In this document: positions 8,259 through 16,889 of the stretch, in pieces
Position numbering within the stretch: position 1 is the stretch's first letter
Layout: every line of letters starts with the position of its first letter
Origin: a virus
Direction: 5' to 3' (one strand)
Virus record (IMG/VR): IMGVR_UViG_3300042357_000031
Coordinates: 1-41,383 of that record
Length of the DNA stretch: 41,383 nucleotides
Made by a program: the position numbers and the translations under genes
Notes under the pieces: model-generated
The model's input: the letters and a program-made list of their open reading frames with translations, nothing else
Database searches by the model: none
Told to the model about the DNA's origin: nothing

Positions 8259-8467
8259 TTTGGCGACTGTGGTGTAAAGCACTAGGAGAGAAAGCTTCTG
8301 GGTGTGATAAAGAATCTGACAGGGTTGCGATTATTCGCACCCTTATTTTTATCTCTTATTTTGTTACTAACATTTTTATTATTGCTGGAGTTGTGAGACA
8401 CTGGAATGACATACCAACTGAAAGATTACCTGTACAGCATCAACCAATCCAAGAAAAATATTCTTGA
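8255..8467 (+). CDS. small membrane protein, unknown
   Basis: 70 aa. A single hydrophobic segment, IIRTLIFISYFVTNIFIIAG, lies at about residues 26-45, flanked by charged residues, so it is likely a one-pass inner-membrane protein. The start is coupled to the preceding small ORF by ATGA and the end overlaps the start of gene 62 by 62 bases. It could be a host-membrane effector, but there is no sequence proof. Confidence 0.6.
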   Translation: MIWRLWCKALGEKASGCDKESDRVAIIRTLIFISYFVTNIFIIAGVVRHWNDIPTERLPVQHQPIQEKYS

Positions 8468-8792
8468 AGATGATATTGATGCTGAGAAAGCATATGCTCC
8501 CTATATTATCAATCGCTGCCTAAGTTCTTTTACTGATACAATTTTATTTGTAAATGAGATGAACAAGAATTGTCATCTCCCTAAAAAGCTTCAATATGAT
8601 TTTCTACTAAATAGTGTCAAACCGAGGAAAAGATTTTCTCCTTGGGCGAAAAAAGATTCTATTGATTATCTTGATGTAGTCAAGGAGTATTATGGTTATA
8701 ATGACGATAAAGCACTCCAAGCACTCAGGGTTCTCACCAAGGATCAGCTAGATCATATTACAAAGGTACTGAATAAAGGTGGAAGAAAATGA
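8406..8792 (+). CDS. 62: clamp loader small subunit (T4 gp62 homologue)
   Basis: 128 aa, shorter than T4 gp62 (187 aa) but of the size seen in cyanophages. The N-terminus LKDYLYSINQSKKNIL and the INRCLSSFTDTILFVNEMN block are typical of gp62. One gp62 binds four gp44 subunits to form the clamp loader. It is separated from gene 44 by five genes and directly followed by regA (ATGA overlap), keeping the T4 order 62-regA. Confidence 0.92.
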   Translation: MTYQLKDYLYSINQSKKNILEDDIDAEKAYAPYIINRCLSSFTDTILFVNEMNKNCHLPKKLQYDFLLNSVKPRKRFSPWAKKDSIDYLDVVKEYYGYNDDKALQALRVLTKDQLDHITKVLNKGGRK

Positions 8793-9211
8793 GTGGCGAA
8801 ATTGAAATCCAGTGGAAACAATCTGATATGGTGGAAATCATCCTGAACGAACCAGATGATTTCCTAAAAGTGAGGGAAACCCTGACACGAATTGGTGTAG
8901 CTTCTCGTAAAGAAAAGAAGATCTATCAGTCTTGTCACATTCTGCATAAGCAGGGTAAGTATTATATTGTTCACTTCAAAGAGTTGTTTGCTCTTGATGG
9001 GAAGAATACTAATCTTTCACTAAACGATGTTCAGCGTCGCAATCGTATTATCCAACTTCTGAGTGATTGGGGATTGATTACAATTGTAACGCCAGACAAG
9101 ATTGCTGATCTTGCTCCACTCAATCAAATCAAAGTGCTTGCCTTCAAAGAAAAGGATGAATGGACTTTAGAAAGCAAATATAATATTGGTCGTAAAAAGG
9201 TAAGTGAATAA
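8789..9211 (+). CDS. regA: RegA translational repressor
   Basis: 140 aa; T4 RegA is 122 aa. LNEPDDFLKVRETLTRIG, YQSCHILHKQGKYYIVHFKE and the C-terminal LESKYNIG align block for block with T4 RegA. It has about 14 extra N-terminal residues; an in-frame ATG at 8828 (the M of MVEIILNEP) is an alternative start that would match T4 better. RegA binds early mRNAs near their start codons, including those of clamp loader genes, and represses translation. Confidence 0.95.
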   Translation: MSGEIEIQWKQSDMVEIILNEPDDFLKVRETLTRIGVASRKEKKIYQSCHILHKQGKYYIVHFKELFALDGKNTNLSLNDVQRRNRIIQLLSDWGLITIVTPDKIADLAPLNQIKVLAFKEKDEWTLESKYNIGRKKVSE

Positions 9212-9890
9212 TACTCTCGACCAAGCTAATTGTAAATTAAAAAACACACATACAAATTTACATCGTTGGAAAAGTTGGGAACCAAATACTCCCTTTGCTC
9301 CCGTATTTGATTGCCCTATATGGGTAGAAGATCTTAATAATTTTTTTGTTAAAGAATTAATAAGAAAAATTGAAGAATATAATCCAGGTTCTTACAAAGA
9401 TACTTGGAGAACGTATAATATTTTTACATGGGATAATCCAGCGGTTAAATTTTTACAAGCATCTATAACTAGAGTTTATAGTAACTACATGGATACTTTG
9501 GATCTTCCCAAAGAAAGAATTGATGATGTATGGATTCGTGGTTGGGCAGTCGTTTTAAACCCCATGGAAAGTGTACCATTACATTGTCATTCTTATCATG
9601 AAAATACTTTTCTTAGTGGCAATCTAATGTTATCTGATAATAAAACAACCACAGATTATCATATTCCACATTTAAGTAGTTATTATGGACCATGGAAATG
9701 TGAAAATAAACCAGCTAGAATAACGATGTTTCCATCATGGGTTTTGCATAAAGTAGATCCCACAGAATATTATAGAGTTTCTGTTGGATTTGATTTGTTT
9801 TCATATCACACTCTTGAGTATATTTGTAACAATAGAATTCCTGGAAATGAACTACAGGAATGTATATTGAGATCTATTAAATTAGTATAA
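9204..9890 (+). CDS. 2OG-Fe(II) oxygenase-like protein
   Basis: 228 aa from a GTG that overlaps the regA stop. The C-terminal half has VPLHCHSYHENTFLSGNL, then RITMFPSWVLHKVDP and YRVSVGFDLF. This pattern (H..........SG...L, FPS...H, R.S..F) is that of the 2OG-Fe(II)_Oxy_5 group, where the two His and the Arg bind iron and 2-oxoglutarate. The substrate is unknown. The gene reads as more AT-rich than its neighbours and ends the operon at a strong terminator, so it is probably an added cargo gene. An acidic iron ligand is not obvious to me. Confidence 0.75.
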   Translation: MNNTLDQANCKLKNTHTNLHRWKSWEPNTPFAPVFDCPIWVEDLNNFFVKELIRKIEEYNPGSYKDTWRTYNIFTWDNPAVKFLQASITRVYSNYMDTLDLPKERIDDVWIRGWAVVLNPMESVPLHCHSYHENTFLSGNLMLSDNKTTTDYHIPHLSSYYGPWKCENKPARITMFPSWVLHKVDPTEYYRVSVGFDLFSYHTLEYICNNRIPGNELQECILRSIKLV

Positions 9891-9902
9891 ACCGTAGTAT
9901 TC

Positions 9903-9930
9903 ATGGGGGTTTTCATAACCCCCATTTTTT
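9903..9930 (+). terminator. intrinsic terminator after the replication operon
   Basis: Perfect 9-bp stem ATGGGGGTT / AACCCCCAT with a 5-base loop (TTCAT), followed by six T. It lies 12 bases after the oxygenase stop and closes the operon that starts before the sliding clamp. Confidence 0.88.
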
Positions 9931-9996
9931 ATGTGAAGTGTATAAGTATTAGTGTGATGCCTAACGGGTCACATGTAAACGTTGCTTTTTAGGACA

Positions 9997-10401
9997 ATGG
10001 TAACATTCAATTGGGAAACATATACTCCTTACTCTATTGGTTTCGATGAAACATTCAGAAGACTGGAAGCTATTGCAGGCACTGGATCTAGTTATCCTCC
10101 GTACAATGTGGTTGACGGAGACGATGGCAGAACCATACTTGAAGTCGCTTTGGCTGGATTTACAAGCGAAGATATTGAAGTCGCAACTCAACGACATGTT
10201 CTAACAGTATCTGCCAACAAATCAAAAGAAGAAAAAGAACGTAAGTATCAACACAAAGGTATCTCTCAAAAATCATTTAGTCGCAACTGGCAGATGGCAG
10301 AAGATGTTGAAGTAGAGAGTGTAGAATTTAAGGATGGTTTATTGACAGTTGTGTTGAAAAAAGAACTACCAGAAAAAGACAAGCGTAAAAAGTGGTTCTA
10401 A
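9997..10401 (+). CDS. hsp20: Hsp20/alpha-crystallin small heat shock protein
   Basis: 134 aa from the ATG at 9997; the frame is open to a TTG at 9982. An alpha-crystallin domain runs from about residue 40 to 125: YNVVDGDDGRTILEVALAGF, SEDIEVATQRHVLTVSA, then SFSRNWQMAEDVEVESVEFKD and GLLTVVLKKELPE, with a Lys-rich tail. Small heat shock proteins of this type are conserved in T4-like cyanophages and are thought to help phage protein folding. The gene has its own unit between two terminators. A TATAAGTA at 9941 resembles a T4 late -10 but is 49 bases before the start. Confidence 0.93.
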   Translation: MVTFNWETYTPYSIGFDETFRRLEAIAGTGSSYPPYNVVDGDDGRTILEVALAGFTSEDIEVATQRHVLTVSANKSKEEKERKYQHKGISQKSFSRNWQMAEDVEVESVEFKDGLLTVVLKKELPEKDKRKKWF

Positions 10402-10407
10402 ATATTC

Positions 10408-10431
10408 GGGCACTTGACGGTGCCCTTTTTT
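10408..10431 (+). terminator. intrinsic terminator after hsp20 with TTGACG loop
   Basis: Stem GGGCAC / GTGCCC with loop TTGACG (10414-10419), followed by six T. The loop doubles as a possible -35 box for the next gene. Confidence 0.88.
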
Positions 10432-10442
10432 AATGCTAAACT
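10414..10442 (+). promoter_or_regulatory. possible sigma-70 promoter (TTGACG-17-TAAACT)
   Basis: TTGACG at 10414-10419 is the terminator loop; exactly 17 bases later TAAACT (10437-10442) matches four of six -10 positions. Start would be near 10449, before the ATG at 10465. This is weaker than the similar elements at 31446 and 33909. Confidence 0.5.
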
Positions 10443-10464
10443 AATAATACACCTACACTAAACT

Positions 10465-10800
10465 ATGGCAGTATCAATTATTACATTAAAGACAGGTGAA
10501 CGAATTATCACGGAACTTAAAGAAGTCTTCGATGGCGAAGACGATAATAAAAAAGGAATTTGTCTTTTGATGGACGAACCTTATGTTTTAAGTCTGGATG
10601 GCGCAATCCCACAGTATCTGACAGAAGCACGTGGTATGGAATATCAGGTTCGCTTTAGTAAGTGGAACCCATATTCTCCAGATACCATGTTTAAAATTCC
10701 GTATGATTGTGTTATGACAATCAGTAGTCCTGAACCAGGATTGCAAAAAGCTTATGAAACTAAATTAGAACAAAAACAGGAGATAGAAGCAAATGTCTGA
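10465..10800 (+). CDS. conserved cyanophage protein, first of three related genes
   Basis: 111 aa. Reads as a small beta-rich protein: SIITLKTGERIITELKEVF, then LMDEPYVLSL, YQVRFSKWNPYSPD and PYDCVMTISSPEPGLQKAY. The next gene has the same layout (LVTGDNVLCLFGDV, IYPYVLTL, YTRFCPYSPVEE, HIISVVFPDNGVLDNY), so they are tandem paralogues. The start TGERII.EL plus a late I.SSPEP.L..AY recalls Sm/Hfq-like beta barrels, which is only an inference. It overlaps the next gene by eight bases and sits upstream of the polymerase gene. Confidence 0.8.
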   Translation: MAVSIITLKTGERIITELKEVFDGEDDNKKGICLLMDEPYVLSLDGAIPQYLTEARGMEYQVRFSKWNPYSPDTMFKIPYDCVMTISSPEPGLQKAYETKLEQKQEIEANV

Positions 10801-11170
10801 GTTGAAGCAAAACCACTTTGTCAGGATCGTTAAGTTAGTTACTGGCGATAATGTGCTGTGCTTATTTGGTGATGTTAAAGGAGATAACGAAGATATCGTT
10901 GGATATCGTTTGATCTATCCATATGTTCTTACCCTTGGAGAACGTAATGAGGATGGAGATATTGCCATTAACTACACTAGGTTCTGTCCATACAGTCCTG
11001 TAGAAGAACATAGAATTAGTGGTTCTCATATTATCAGTGTTGTATTTCCTGATAATGGAGTACTTGATAACTATGTCAATCGCCTAGTTGAACTTGGCGT
11101 TGATACAAATAATATTTTCTTTGAGGAGCCTAATGGAAATAGCAGCGAACCTACTGAAGCTGGCGAATGA
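10793..11170 (+). CDS. conserved cyanophage protein, second of three related genes
   Basis: 125 aa, ATG at 10793. It shares with the preceding gene an order of short blocks: a TG(D/E) turn after the first strand, PYVL in the middle, a F.PYSP motif and a late strand ending I.SVVFPDNGVLDNYVNRL. The C-terminus adds an Asn/Glu-rich tail. Function is unknown; the position directly before polymerase suggests a link with replication or its regulation. It overlaps the third related gene by 38 bases. Confidence 0.8.
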   Translation: MSELKQNHFVRIVKLVTGDNVLCLFGDVKGDNEDIVGYRLIYPYVLTLGERNEDGDIAINYTRFCPYSPVEEHRISGSHIISVVFPDNGVLDNYVNRLVELGVDTNNIFFEEPNGNSSEPTEAGE

Positions 11171-11405
11171 TTGGATCATCGCCCAGGTGGAGGAGATCGA
11201 GGGTGCCACTTCGATAGGTGACCCCGATTGCGTCCTGCGTGATCCCTACATGGTAGAATATGATGGAGATATCACCCCATGGCCTCCCCATTCAAATGAT
11301 CGTGAGGTGATCGTTAGGTCTTCTGACATCACCACACTTGTCAATCCAAGCACCAAACTTCTTGCTGCTTATCTACTTAAAGTTGATCCGCCAAAATCTG
11401 AATGA
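11133..11405 (+). CDS. conserved cyanophage protein, third of three related genes
   Basis: 90 aa from the ATG at 11133, which has a GAGGAG Shine-Dalgarno four bases upstream; the frame opens at 11088. After NDWIIAQVEEIEG come CVLRDPYMVEYDGDITPWPP and VIVRSSDITTLVNPSTKLLAAYL, which keeps the PY.(V) middle block and the late (I/V).SSDI...P...L..AY block of its two upstream neighbours. Its first half is GC-rich (about 57% by hand count in 11161-11220), unlike the neighbours. It ends by ATGA overlap with polymerase. Confidence 0.75.
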   Translation: MEIAANLLKLANDWIIAQVEEIEGATSIGDPDCVLRDPYMVEYDGDITPWPPHSNDREVIVRSSDITTLVNPSTKLLAAYLLKVDPPKSE

Positions 11406-13891
11406 AGTTTTATACTAATGTTGAACAAGCTGGCAACCGTTTGCTAGTCCGTGGTTATGAAAATGGCAATCGCTACAGCGTGAAGGTTCCCTTCAACCCC
11501 ACGCTGTACTTGCCTACAAAGAACTATTCTGAATGGCGTACCCTTGAGGGTGATTGCGTGGAACCACATAAGTTTGGTTCTATTACTGAGGCACGAGATT
11601 TTGTAAAGCAATACAAAGAAGTAGACGACTTTGAGATCTATGGCAATACTCGCTTCCTTTATCAATATATTGCTGAAGAACACCCAGAAGAAGAAGTTAA
11701 GTTCGACAGTAATAAGATCCGTGTATTTACAATCGACATTGAAACTGCTGCCGAAAACGGTTTCCCTAACGTTGAAACTGCCGATCAGGAGATCCTTGCC
11801 ATCTCTATCAAAGACAGCTTCACTGGTCGAATTACTGTGTTCGGGGCACGACCATTCAATAACAAAGACCCCATGGTGGACTACATGCATTTCCGCCATG
11901 AAGAGAGCATGTTGGGAGCATTCCTTGAATTCTGGCAAGCAAACTTTCCAGATGTGATTACTGGTTGGAACGTTCAACTGTTCGACATGCCATACATTCA
12001 CAATCGTATTGATCGTGTAATGGGTGAGAAGTTCACTAAACTTCTGTCACCATGGAAACTTGTATCGAAGCGTGAAATCTTTATCAAGGGTCGTAAGCAG
12101 TTTGCCGTAGATACTCTTGGCATCTCTACTCTAGACTACCTTGAGTTGTATAAGAAGTTCACTTACACCAACCAAGAGAGTTACCGTCTGGATCATATCT
12201 GTAACGTAGAACTTGGCGCCAAGAAACTCGATCACAGCGAGTTTGATACTTTCAAGGAGTTCTATGAGAACGACTGGCAAAAGTTTATTGAATACAACAT
12301 TCATGACGTTCGCCTGGTGGATCAACTAGACGACAAGATGAAGTTGATTGAACTTGCCTTCACTATGGCATACGACGCCAAGGTGAATTATGAAGATGTG
12401 TTTAGTCAAGTTCGGATGTGGGATAACTATATCTATGTGGAGCTGTTGAAACGTAAGGTCGCTATTCCTCCCAAGAAAGAAGCAACCAAGACGGAGAAGT
12501 ATGCAGGAGCGTATGTCAAGGAACCGATACCTGGGTTTTATAATTGGGTGGTCAGTTTTGATCTCAATAGCCTGTATCCCCATCTTATTATGCAGTACAA
12601 TATCTCGCCAGAGACACTCACCGAACGTCGCCATCCCAGCGCAAATGTTGAGGGGTTCCTAAACAAAGAGATTGAACTGGATACTGAGTATTGTGTTGCT
12701 GCTAATGGCGCACAGTATCGCAAAGACATTCATGGTTTCCTGCCTCAAATGATGCAGAAGATGTATGATGGTCGTGTGATCTATAAAAAGAAGATGCTTG
12801 TTGCTAAGCAGCAGTATGAGAAGACACCAACTGTCGAACTCATGAAAGAGATTGCCCGCTGTAATAACATTCAGATGGCAAAGAAGATTTCTCTGAACTC
12901 TGCCTATGGTGCTATTGGTAACGAGCACTTCCGTTATTACAAGTTGGCAAATGCTGAAGCGATCACCTTATCTGGTCAACTCTCTATCCGTTGGATTGAG
13001 AACAAAATGAACCAGTATCTAAATAAGGTATTGAAGACTGGTAATGTTGATTATGTTATTGCTTCTGATACTGACAGCATCTATCTCAATATGGGTCCTT
13101 TGGTTGAAAAGATATACGAGGGACGAGAGAAAATTAGTGAGAAAGTTGTTGGGTTCCTTGACAAGATCTGTCAAATGGAACTTGAACCTTATATTGAAAG
13201 TTCTTACCAAGAACTGGCAGACTATGTAAATGCCTATGACCAGAAGATGCAGATGAAGCGAGAGAACATCGCCAATCGTGGCATCTGGACTGCAAAGAAG
13301 CGATACATTCTCAATGTATGGGACAGCGAAGGAGTTAGATACAAAGAACCCAAGATGAAAATTATGGGTCTTGAAACTGCTAGGTCTTCAACTCCAGCAT
13401 ATTTCCGAGACAAATTGTATGAAGCCTTCAAAATCATTATCGGCAAAACAAATGATGAACTCATCGGTTTCATCAATGATGTCCGCAATGAAACCAGAAA
13501 GCGACCCTACAACGAAGTTGCTTTCCCACGAGGCGTCAACAATCTGGCAAAGTATAGGCACCCCCATGAGATCTACCAGAAGGCAACCCCCATTCACGTA
13601 AGGGGAGCTCTACTTTACAATCACTACATCAGGAAATACAAGATTGAAAACAAGCATCCTCTCATTCAAGAGGGTGAAAAAATCAAGTTCATGTATTTGA
13701 AAACTCCCAATCCAATTCATGAAAACTGCATTAGTTTCTTTGGCGATCTGCCGCATGAATTTGGACTTGAGAAGTACGTTGACTATCAGACACAATTTGA
13801 AAAGTCGTTCCTCGAACCTCTCAAAAATGTGCTACAATGTATTGGATGGACACACGAGAAAAAAATTTCTATCGGGAGTTTCTTTGAATGA
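11402..13891 (+). CDS. 43: family B DNA polymerase (T4 gp43 homologue)
   Basis: 829 aa; T4 gp43 is 898 aa. Exonuclease motif I FTIDIETA lies near residue 110 and motif II ITGWNVQLFDMPYI near 190. Polymerase motif A FDLNSLYPHLI is near 385, motif B KKISLNSAYGAIGN near 493, and motif C SDTDSIY near 555. All metal-binding Asp residues are present, so both polymerase and proofreading should be active. The frame is intact, with no intein or intron. It is coupled to the upstream gene and to a 56-aa ORF downstream by ATGA overlaps. Confidence 0.98.
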   Translation: MKFYTNVEQAGNRLLVRGYENGNRYSVKVPFNPTLYLPTKNYSEWRTLEGDCVEPHKFGSITEARDFVKQYKEVDDFEIYGNTRFLYQYIAEEHPEEEVKFDSNKIRVFTIDIETAAENGFPNVETADQEILAISIKDSFTGRITVFGARPFNNKDPMVDYMHFRHEESMLGAFLEFWQANFPDVITGWNVQLFDMPYIHNRIDRVMGEKFTKLLSPWKLVSKREIFIKGRKQFAVDTLGISTLDYLELYKKFTYTNQESYRLDHICNVELGAKKLDHSEFDTFKEFYENDWQKFIEYNIHDVRLVDQLDDKMKLIELAFTMAYDAKVNYEDVFSQVRMWDNYIYVELLKRKVAIPPKKEATKTEKYAGAYVKEPIPGFYNWVVSFDLNSLYPHLIMQYNISPETLTERRHPSANVEGFLNKEIELDTEYCVAANGAQYRKDIHGFLPQMMQKMYDGRVIYKKKMLVAKQQYEKTPTVELMKEIARCNNIQMAKKISLNSAYGAIGNEHFRYYKLANAEAITLSGQLSIRWIENKMNQYLNKVLKTGNVDYVIASDTDSIYLNMGPLVEKIYEGREKISEKVVGFLDKICQMELEPYIESSYQELADYVNAYDQKMQMKRENIANRGIWTAKKRYILNVWDSEGVRYKEPKMKIMGLETARSSTPAYFRDKLYEAFKIIIGKTNDELIGFINDVRNETRKRPYNEVAFPRGVNNLAKYRHPHEIYQKATPIHVRGALLYNHYIRKYKIENKHPLIQEGEKIKFMYLKTPNPIHENCISFFGDLPHEFGLEKYVDYQTQFEKSFLEPLKNVLQCIGWTHEKKISIGSFFE

Positions 13892-14058
13892 ATGTCTGGG
13901 TTGTGAGTTGGACCAATCATGTTGTAGGGCAGATTGGTCCAGATAACATCAAATGTTTTGACGAGTATGAGACCGCCAGAGCATTTGCTAAACTGATGAG
14001 TAACAATTACTCGTATGTAAACATGTATGAAGATGAGGTAAAACAATGGGATTCCTAG
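13888..14058 (+). CDS. small hypothetical protein between 43 and uvsX
   Basis: A 56-aa ORF starting [17 protein letters not shown]; its ATG overlaps the polymerase stop and its end overlaps the uvsX start by 13 bases. It reads as a strand, a short loop, then [17 protein letters not shown] and a last strand, the compact beta-alpha-beta form common in cyanophage micro-proteins. Its placement between two core genes argues for real translation, if only as a coupling leader for uvsX. Confidence 0.65.
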   Translation: MNVWVVSWTNHVVGQIGPDNIKCFDEYETARAFAKLMSNNYSYVNMYEDEVKQWDS

Positions 14059-15059
14059 ATACTATAGTCAAAGATAGCGGCAATGAGTTTGCTGGTTTTG
14101 TTAGCGACGGGGTTGCTGCTGGCGACATTACATCTTACGTTGATACTGGCTCTTATATTTTTAATGCCCTTGTTAGTGGTTCACTGTTTGGAGGTCTTCC
14201 TTCCAACAAGGTTACTGCCTTGGCAGGAGAATCAAGCACGGGAAAGACTTTCTTTGCTCTTTCTGTCGTTCGTAATTTCCTTGCTGCTAATCTTACTGGC
14301 GGCGTCATTTATTTTGAAAGTGAATCTGCAATTTCTCGTGACATGATTGAAAGTCGTGGAATTGATAGCAAGCGTATGATCATCATGCCTGTAGGAACAA
14401 TTGAAGAATTCAGAACACAAGCTTGTCGTATTCTCGACAAGTATATGAAAGAACCAAAAGATGAGCGTGTGCCCATGCTGTTTGTTCTGGACAGTCTTGG
14501 TATGCTCTCCACCAGCAAAGAGATGGAAGATGTTGCCAACGATAAGCAAGTTCGTGACATGACTAAATCGCAACTTATCAAAGGTGCCTTTCGAGTGCTT
14601 ACTCTGAAACTGGGTCAGGCAAATGTTCCTATGATCGTAACTAACCACACTTATGATGTGATTGGATCTTATGTTCCAACCAAAGAAATGGGTGGTGGAA
14701 CTGGACTGAAGTATGCTGCCTCCACGATCATCTATCTTGGTAAAAAGAAAGAGAAGGATGGAACTGAAGTTGTTGGTAATATCATCAAGTGTGAAGCTAA
14801 GAAGTCTCGTCTAACAAAGGAAGGTAGCAAAGTTGAAACCAGACTCTATTTTGATGAACGTGGATTGGATCGCTATTACGGACTATTGGAACTGGGTGAA
14901 GAGCACGGAGTATTCACTCGTAAAGGCAATCGTATCGTTGTTGGTGAATCCTCTGTTTATCCTTCTGTTATTCTTGCCGATCCCGAAAAGTATTTCACAG
15001 AAGAAATAATGGCACAGTTGGAAGAAGCGGCGTTGAAAGAATTCTCTTATGGCAACTGA
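14046..15059 (+). CDS. uvsX: RecA-like recombinase UvsX
   Basis: 337 aa. Walker A GESSTGKT at residues 61-68, a Walker-B strand [11 protein letters not shown], a loop region with [16 protein letters not shown], and the [19 protein letters not shown] block near the DNA-binding loops are typical of T4 UvsX. It promotes strand exchange for recombination-dependent replication. It overlaps the downstream helicase gene by 11 bases. Confidence 0.96.
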   Translation: MGFLDTIVKDSGNEFAGFVSDGVAAGDITSYVDTGSYIFNALVSGSLFGGLPSNKVTALAGESSTGKTFFALSVVRNFLAANLTGGVIYFESESAISRDMIESRGIDSKRMIIMPVGTIEEFRTQACRILDKYMKEPKDERVPMLFVLDSLGMLSTSKEMEDVANDKQVRDMTKSQLIKGAFRVLTLKLGQANVPMIVTNHTYDVIGSYVPTKEMGGGTGLKYAASTIIYLGKKKEKDGTEVVGNIIKCEAKKSRLTKEGSKVETRLYFDERGLDRYYGLLELGEEHGVFTRKGNRIVVGESSVYPSVILADPEKYFTEEIMAQLEEAALKEFSYGN

Positions 15060-16437
15060 ACGTATCGAAGAAACTATCTTGCGTAATCTTCTCTTCACGG
15101 AGGAGTATTACCGCAAGGTAGTGCCATTCTTAAAAGCAGATTATTTTAACGAATATCATGAACGCATCATCTTTGAAGAGATTGCTGAGTTCTCCAGTAA
15201 GTACGACAAAGTACCTACTCAAGAAGTTTTATCAATCAACCTTCAAAACCGAAACGATCTCACAGATGACATCTTCCAGTCATCTATGTCAACCCTCCGC
15301 AGTCTCTCAGACGAATGGGTTGATTTCAATTGGCTCCTTGATGCCACAGAAAAATGGTGTCAAGACAGAGCAATCTATCTCGCCCTCATGCTATCCATCA
15401 AGGTCGCAGATGGTGGCGATAAAAAACTATCGAAGGATGCGATCCCAGGTATCTTACAGGAGGCCCTGGCAGTATCTTTTGACGAACACATAGGACACGA
15501 CTACATTGAACAAGCAGAAGCACGATATGAGTTTTACCACCGCACTGAAGAAAAGATCCCGTTTGATCTCGAAAAGTTTAACTTCATTACCAAAGGTGGT
15601 CTCCCTAATAAGACTCTCAACATCGCTCTTGCTGGTACGGGTGTCGGGAAAAGTCTATTCATGTGCCACATGGCTAGTGCCGCCCTCACACAGGGGCGCA
15701 ACGTACTCTACATTACATGTGAAATGGCAGAGGAAAAGATTGCTGAACGAATTGACGCAAACTTATTGAATGTAAATGTCAAAGATATTGCTGAATTGCC
15801 TGAAGTTATCTTTACTTCTAAGGTACAAGAGATCGCTAGAAAGACCAGAGGTAAACTTATTATCAAAGAATACCCAACAGCATCTGCTCACGTTGGACAC
15901 TTCAAGGCATTACTCTCAGACCTTTCCTTGAAAAAAAGTTTCAAACCTGATATAATCTTTGTAGACTATCTAAACATTTGTGCGAGTGCGAGGTATAAAG
16001 GTGCAGTTGTCAATTCTTACACGTATGTTAAAGCGATTGCTGAAGAGCTTCGTGGTCTTGCTGTGGAACATAATGTACCGATTGTCTCTGCTACTCAAAC
16101 TACTCGTAGTGGTTATGGCAATAGTGACCCTGACCTTACCGATACTTCTGAGTCTTTTGGTCTTCCTGCCACTGCTGACTTTATGTTTGCCCTTATTAGC
16201 ACTGAGGAACTTGAGCAACAGGGTCGCCTTATGGTCAAACAACTTAAAAACCGATACAACGACCCAACTGCCTCTCGAAAATTCATGGTGGGAATTGACA
16301 GAGCGAAGATGAAGCTGTATGATGTAGCAGATGATGCTTCCTCTATCAGTATCGATAGTGAAGATCCTGGCGAAGAGTTCGCCCAATTTACCAAAACCCA
16401 AAACCGTCTATCTAAATTTGCTGAGTGGAATGTATGA
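15049..16437 (+). CDS. 41: replicative DNA helicase (T4 gp41 homologue)
   Basis: 462 aa, about the 475 aa of T4 gp41. Walker A GTGVGKS (in [12 protein letters not shown]) follows an N-terminal helical domain. DnaB-type motifs [16 protein letters not shown], the Walker-B strand [12 protein letters not shown] and [14 protein letters not shown] are present, then [19 protein letters not shown]. It is the hexameric 5'-3' helicase that pairs with primase gp61, encoded further downstream at 24431. Confidence 0.96.
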   Translation: MATERIEETILRNLLFTEEYYRKVVPFLKADYFNEYHERIIFEEIAEFSSKYDKVPTQEVLSINLQNRNDLTDDIFQSSMSTLRSLSDEWVDFNWLLDATEKWCQDRAIYLALMLSIKVADGGDKKLSKDAIPGILQEALAVSFDEHIGHDYIEQAEARYEFYHRTEEKIPFDLEKFNFITKGGLPNKTLNIALAGTGVGKSLFMCHMASAALTQGRNVLYITCEMAEEKIAERIDANLLNVNVKDIAELPEVIFTSKVQEIARKTRGKLIIKEYPTASAHVGHFKALLSDLSLKKSFKPDIIFVDYLNICASARYKGAVVNSYTYVKAIAEELRGLAVEHNVPIVSATQTTRSGYGNSDPDLTDTSESFGLPATADFMFALISTEELEQQGRLMVKQLKNRYNDPTASRKFMVGIDRAKMKLYDVADDASSISIDSEDPGEEFAQFTKTQNRLSKFAEWNV

Positions 16438-16838
16438 ACATTGATTTTGCCCGTTATGAGAAGTTTGTTGATGCTGTTACTTCAGACGCTTCTACAGACT
16501 TTGTTGCTCTTTCTGATCGGCTTGTTGAGCTTGATCGTAAGGGTGCCAATATTGAACGACTGCTTACTGCTGGTGTTGGCATTAACGCTGAAGGTGGTGA
16601 GTTTCTTGAGATTGTCAAGAAAATGATTTTCCAAGGAAAACCTTTCAGTGAAGATAACCGAGAGCATATGATTATTGAACTTGGCGATCTGATGTGGTAT
16701 GTTGCCCAAGCATGTATGGCACTTGAAGTTTCGTTTGAAGAAGTGCTTGAACGGAATGTTAAAAAACTTGAAAAACGGTATCCTGGTGGACAGTTTGACA
16801 TCTATTATTCCGAGAACCGAGCGGAGGACGACCTCTGA
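16434..16838 (+). CDS. mazG: MazG-like nucleotide pyrophosphohydrolase
   Basis: 134 aa from the ATG at 16434, coupled to the helicase stop by ATGA. The all-alpha NTP-PPase motif is visible: GEFLE (EXXE) followed by IELGDLMWY (EXXD), then LEVSFEEVLERNVKKLEKRYPGGQFD. MazG enzymes hydrolyse NTPs or alarmone-like nucleotides; cyanophage versions have been proposed to tune host nucleotide metabolism. It ends the replication operon just before a GC-rich hairpin. Confidence 0.88.
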   Translation: MNIDFARYEKFVDAVTSDASTDFVALSDRLVELDRKGANIERLLTAGVGINAEGGEFLEIVKKMIFQGKPFSEDNREHMIIELGDLMWYVAQACMALEVSFEEVLERNVKKLEKRYPGGQFDIYYSENRAEDDL

Positions 16839-16849
16839 CGTGCTATGAT

Positions 16850-16879
16850 GGGGGGACACCTAAATAGGGGTGACCCCCC
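16850..16879 (+). other. inverted repeat with TAAATA loop
   Basis: GGGGGGACACC (16850-16860) and GGTGACCCCCC (16869-16879) form an 11-bp stem with one A-A mismatch. The loop TAAATAGG holds a TAAATA late-promoter-like box. There is no T tract on the + strand, so it is not a standard terminator. A TATGAT lies just before, at 16844. Confidence 0.7.
16860..16866 (+). promoter_or_regulatory. possible late promoter (CTAAATA)
   Basis: CTAAATA lies 24 bases before the ATG at 16890 and resembles the late-promoter box of T4-like phages (TATAAATA). Its setting in a hairpin loop is unusual. Confidence 0.4.
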
Positions 16880-16889
16880 TTCTCCGTAG

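Noticed and set aside
11402-13891. Intein or split in the DNA polymerase gene
   Set aside because: All exonuclease and polymerase motifs are continuous in one frame of near-normal length.
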